This document shows positions 32,843 through 33,052 of a stretch of 33,052 nt of DNA, in pieces. Position 1 is the first letter of the stretch; every line of letters begins with the position of its first letter. The notes under the pieces are model-generated. The model did no database searches and was not told the origin of the DNA. It was given only the letters and a program-made list of their open reading frames with translations. Where the stretch lies: the NCBI GenBank assembly GCA_903847415.1, contig CAINDR010000004.1, positions 1 through 33,052 on the forward strand, given 5' to 3'. The translations under genes and the position numbers were made by a program. This DNA is from Candidatus Falkowiibacteriota bacterium. Lineage in GTDB: Bacteria > Patescibacteriota > Patescibacteriia > Patescibacteriales > UBA12465.

Positions 32843-32916
32843 CTACTTGGATCCTTCGATATCGGACACAATTTCATTAATTGAAATACGGAGTTCATTC
32901 TCTTTAGCCACGGTAA
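32843..32916 (-). pseudogene. hsdM: 3' stub of hsdM, cut by an insertion
   Basis: On the minus strand a frame runs TVAKENELRISINEI and ends VSDIEGSK with TAG at 32845-32843, 12 nt before the hsdS start. Place, frame and the helical, acidic ending fit the C-terminus of a type I DNA methyltransferase subunit. The frame is interrupted at about 32917, where an inverted-repeat-containing sequence starting TGTGCACACACA begins. That hsdM is broken is inferred; the rest of it lies outside the window. Confidence 0.6.
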
Positions 32917-33052
32917 TGTGCACACACATATTGCACTTTTTGCTAATCTAGAGGCATATGTCAAAAACTATGCCTAAATCAACTAGAGATGAGAAATATC
33001 GCTGGATAAAGCCCATTCTAGATAAAGAGATTAGTATCCAACAGCTAGCCAA
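32917..33052 (+). mobile_element. Left end of a probable insertion sequence (partial)
   Basis: It begins TGTGCACACACATATTGCAC, which holds the inverted repeat GTGCA-N9-TGCAC (32918-32935). A transposase-like gene starts 41 nt inside. The right end and any target duplication are beyond the window. Confidence 0.55.
32958..33052 (+). CDS. Transposase-like protein, N-terminal fragment (runs off the window)
   Basis: Thirty-one residues are visible: a basic start (MSKTMPKSTRDEKYRW), IKPILDKE, then ISIQQLA at the edge. Sequences like this (RWIKPIL..EISI..) open the helix-turn-helix of DDE transposases of the IS481/IS3 kind, from memory. GAGG stands 3 nt before ATG 32958; the ATG at 32970 is an alternative start. 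Confidence 0.5.
   Translation, partial: MSKTMPKSTRDEKYRWIKPILDKEISIQQLA

Noticed and set aside
1-33052. CRISPR array or cas genes
   Set aside because: No set of regularly spaced identical repeats and no Cas motifs were seen on either strand.
1-33052. Alternative genetic code with TGA as glycine, as in some Patescibacteria
   Set aside because: All core proteins (PGK, ClpB, deformylase, Fmt, HsdR) read to full length with the standard code.

Overview
The window looks like a piece of a bacterial chromosome from the Patescibacteria (Candidate Phyla Radiation), very probably a small-genome, AT-rich member. This is an inference from gene content and style: tightly packed operons, few recognisable Shine-Dalgarno sites, strong TTGACA/TATAAT promoters, and several gene neighbourhoods I associate with this group (membrane-tethered Clp ATPase, MEMO-like protein + small 'WQDLAL' protein + deformylase, secreted lysozyme-like protein with C-terminal repeats). 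No rRNA or ribosomal protein is present, so the lineage cannot be fixed more closely.

Left part (1-7745, minus strand). One long operon read right to left: a very large fusion (WecA/MraY-like sugar-phosphate transferase + QueH-like epoxyqueuosine reductase + calcium-repeat/L,D-transpeptidase), a polytopic membrane protein, an HtrA-like membrane protein with a PDZ domain but no visible catalytic triad, then pgk, an enolase-like gene and a shortened phosphoglycerate-mutase-like gene. PGK looks intact. The enolase has lost two substrate-contact histidines, and the mutase-like protein has lost most metal ligands and the whole inserted domain.

Centre (7818-20065). Heat-shock region: a membrane-anchored ClpC-like ATPase and a small membrane protein diverge from clpB, whose promoter carries a perfect CIRCE operator. 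Then follow a secreted lysozyme-like protein with four C-terminal repeats, a MEMO/LigB-like protein, a small conserved protein running abnormally far into def (probably a poly-A length effect), an unknown 199-residue protein, a tiny lipoprotein, DedA, fmt and tRNA-Glu(CTC). def and fmt form the N-formylmethionine cycle.

Right part (20073-33052). Starting directly after tRNA-Glu the content becomes accessory: a Fic AMPylator with a nearly leaderless, repeat-containing promoter; an acyltransferase flanked by diverged 60-bp direct repeats; small zinc-ribbon proteins; an operon ending in a SppA-type peptidase; a SAM-I riboswitch plus terminator in front of a small Cys-rich protein; an HD-domain (alarmone-hydrolase-like) protein with a zinc ribbon and its partner gene preceded by an unidentified ~190-nt structured leader RNA; a free-standing FtsK motor domain coupled to a type I restriction system (hsdS, hsdR); and, at the right edge, the 3' stub of hsdM cut by what looks like the left end of an insertion sequence. 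The most promising candidates for undescribed biology are the leader RNA at 27591-27790, the riboswitch-controlled Cys-rich gene, the three-domain cell-wall/queuosine fusion, the FtsK-motor/type I RM coupling, and the set of pseudoenzyme-like proteins around pgk.
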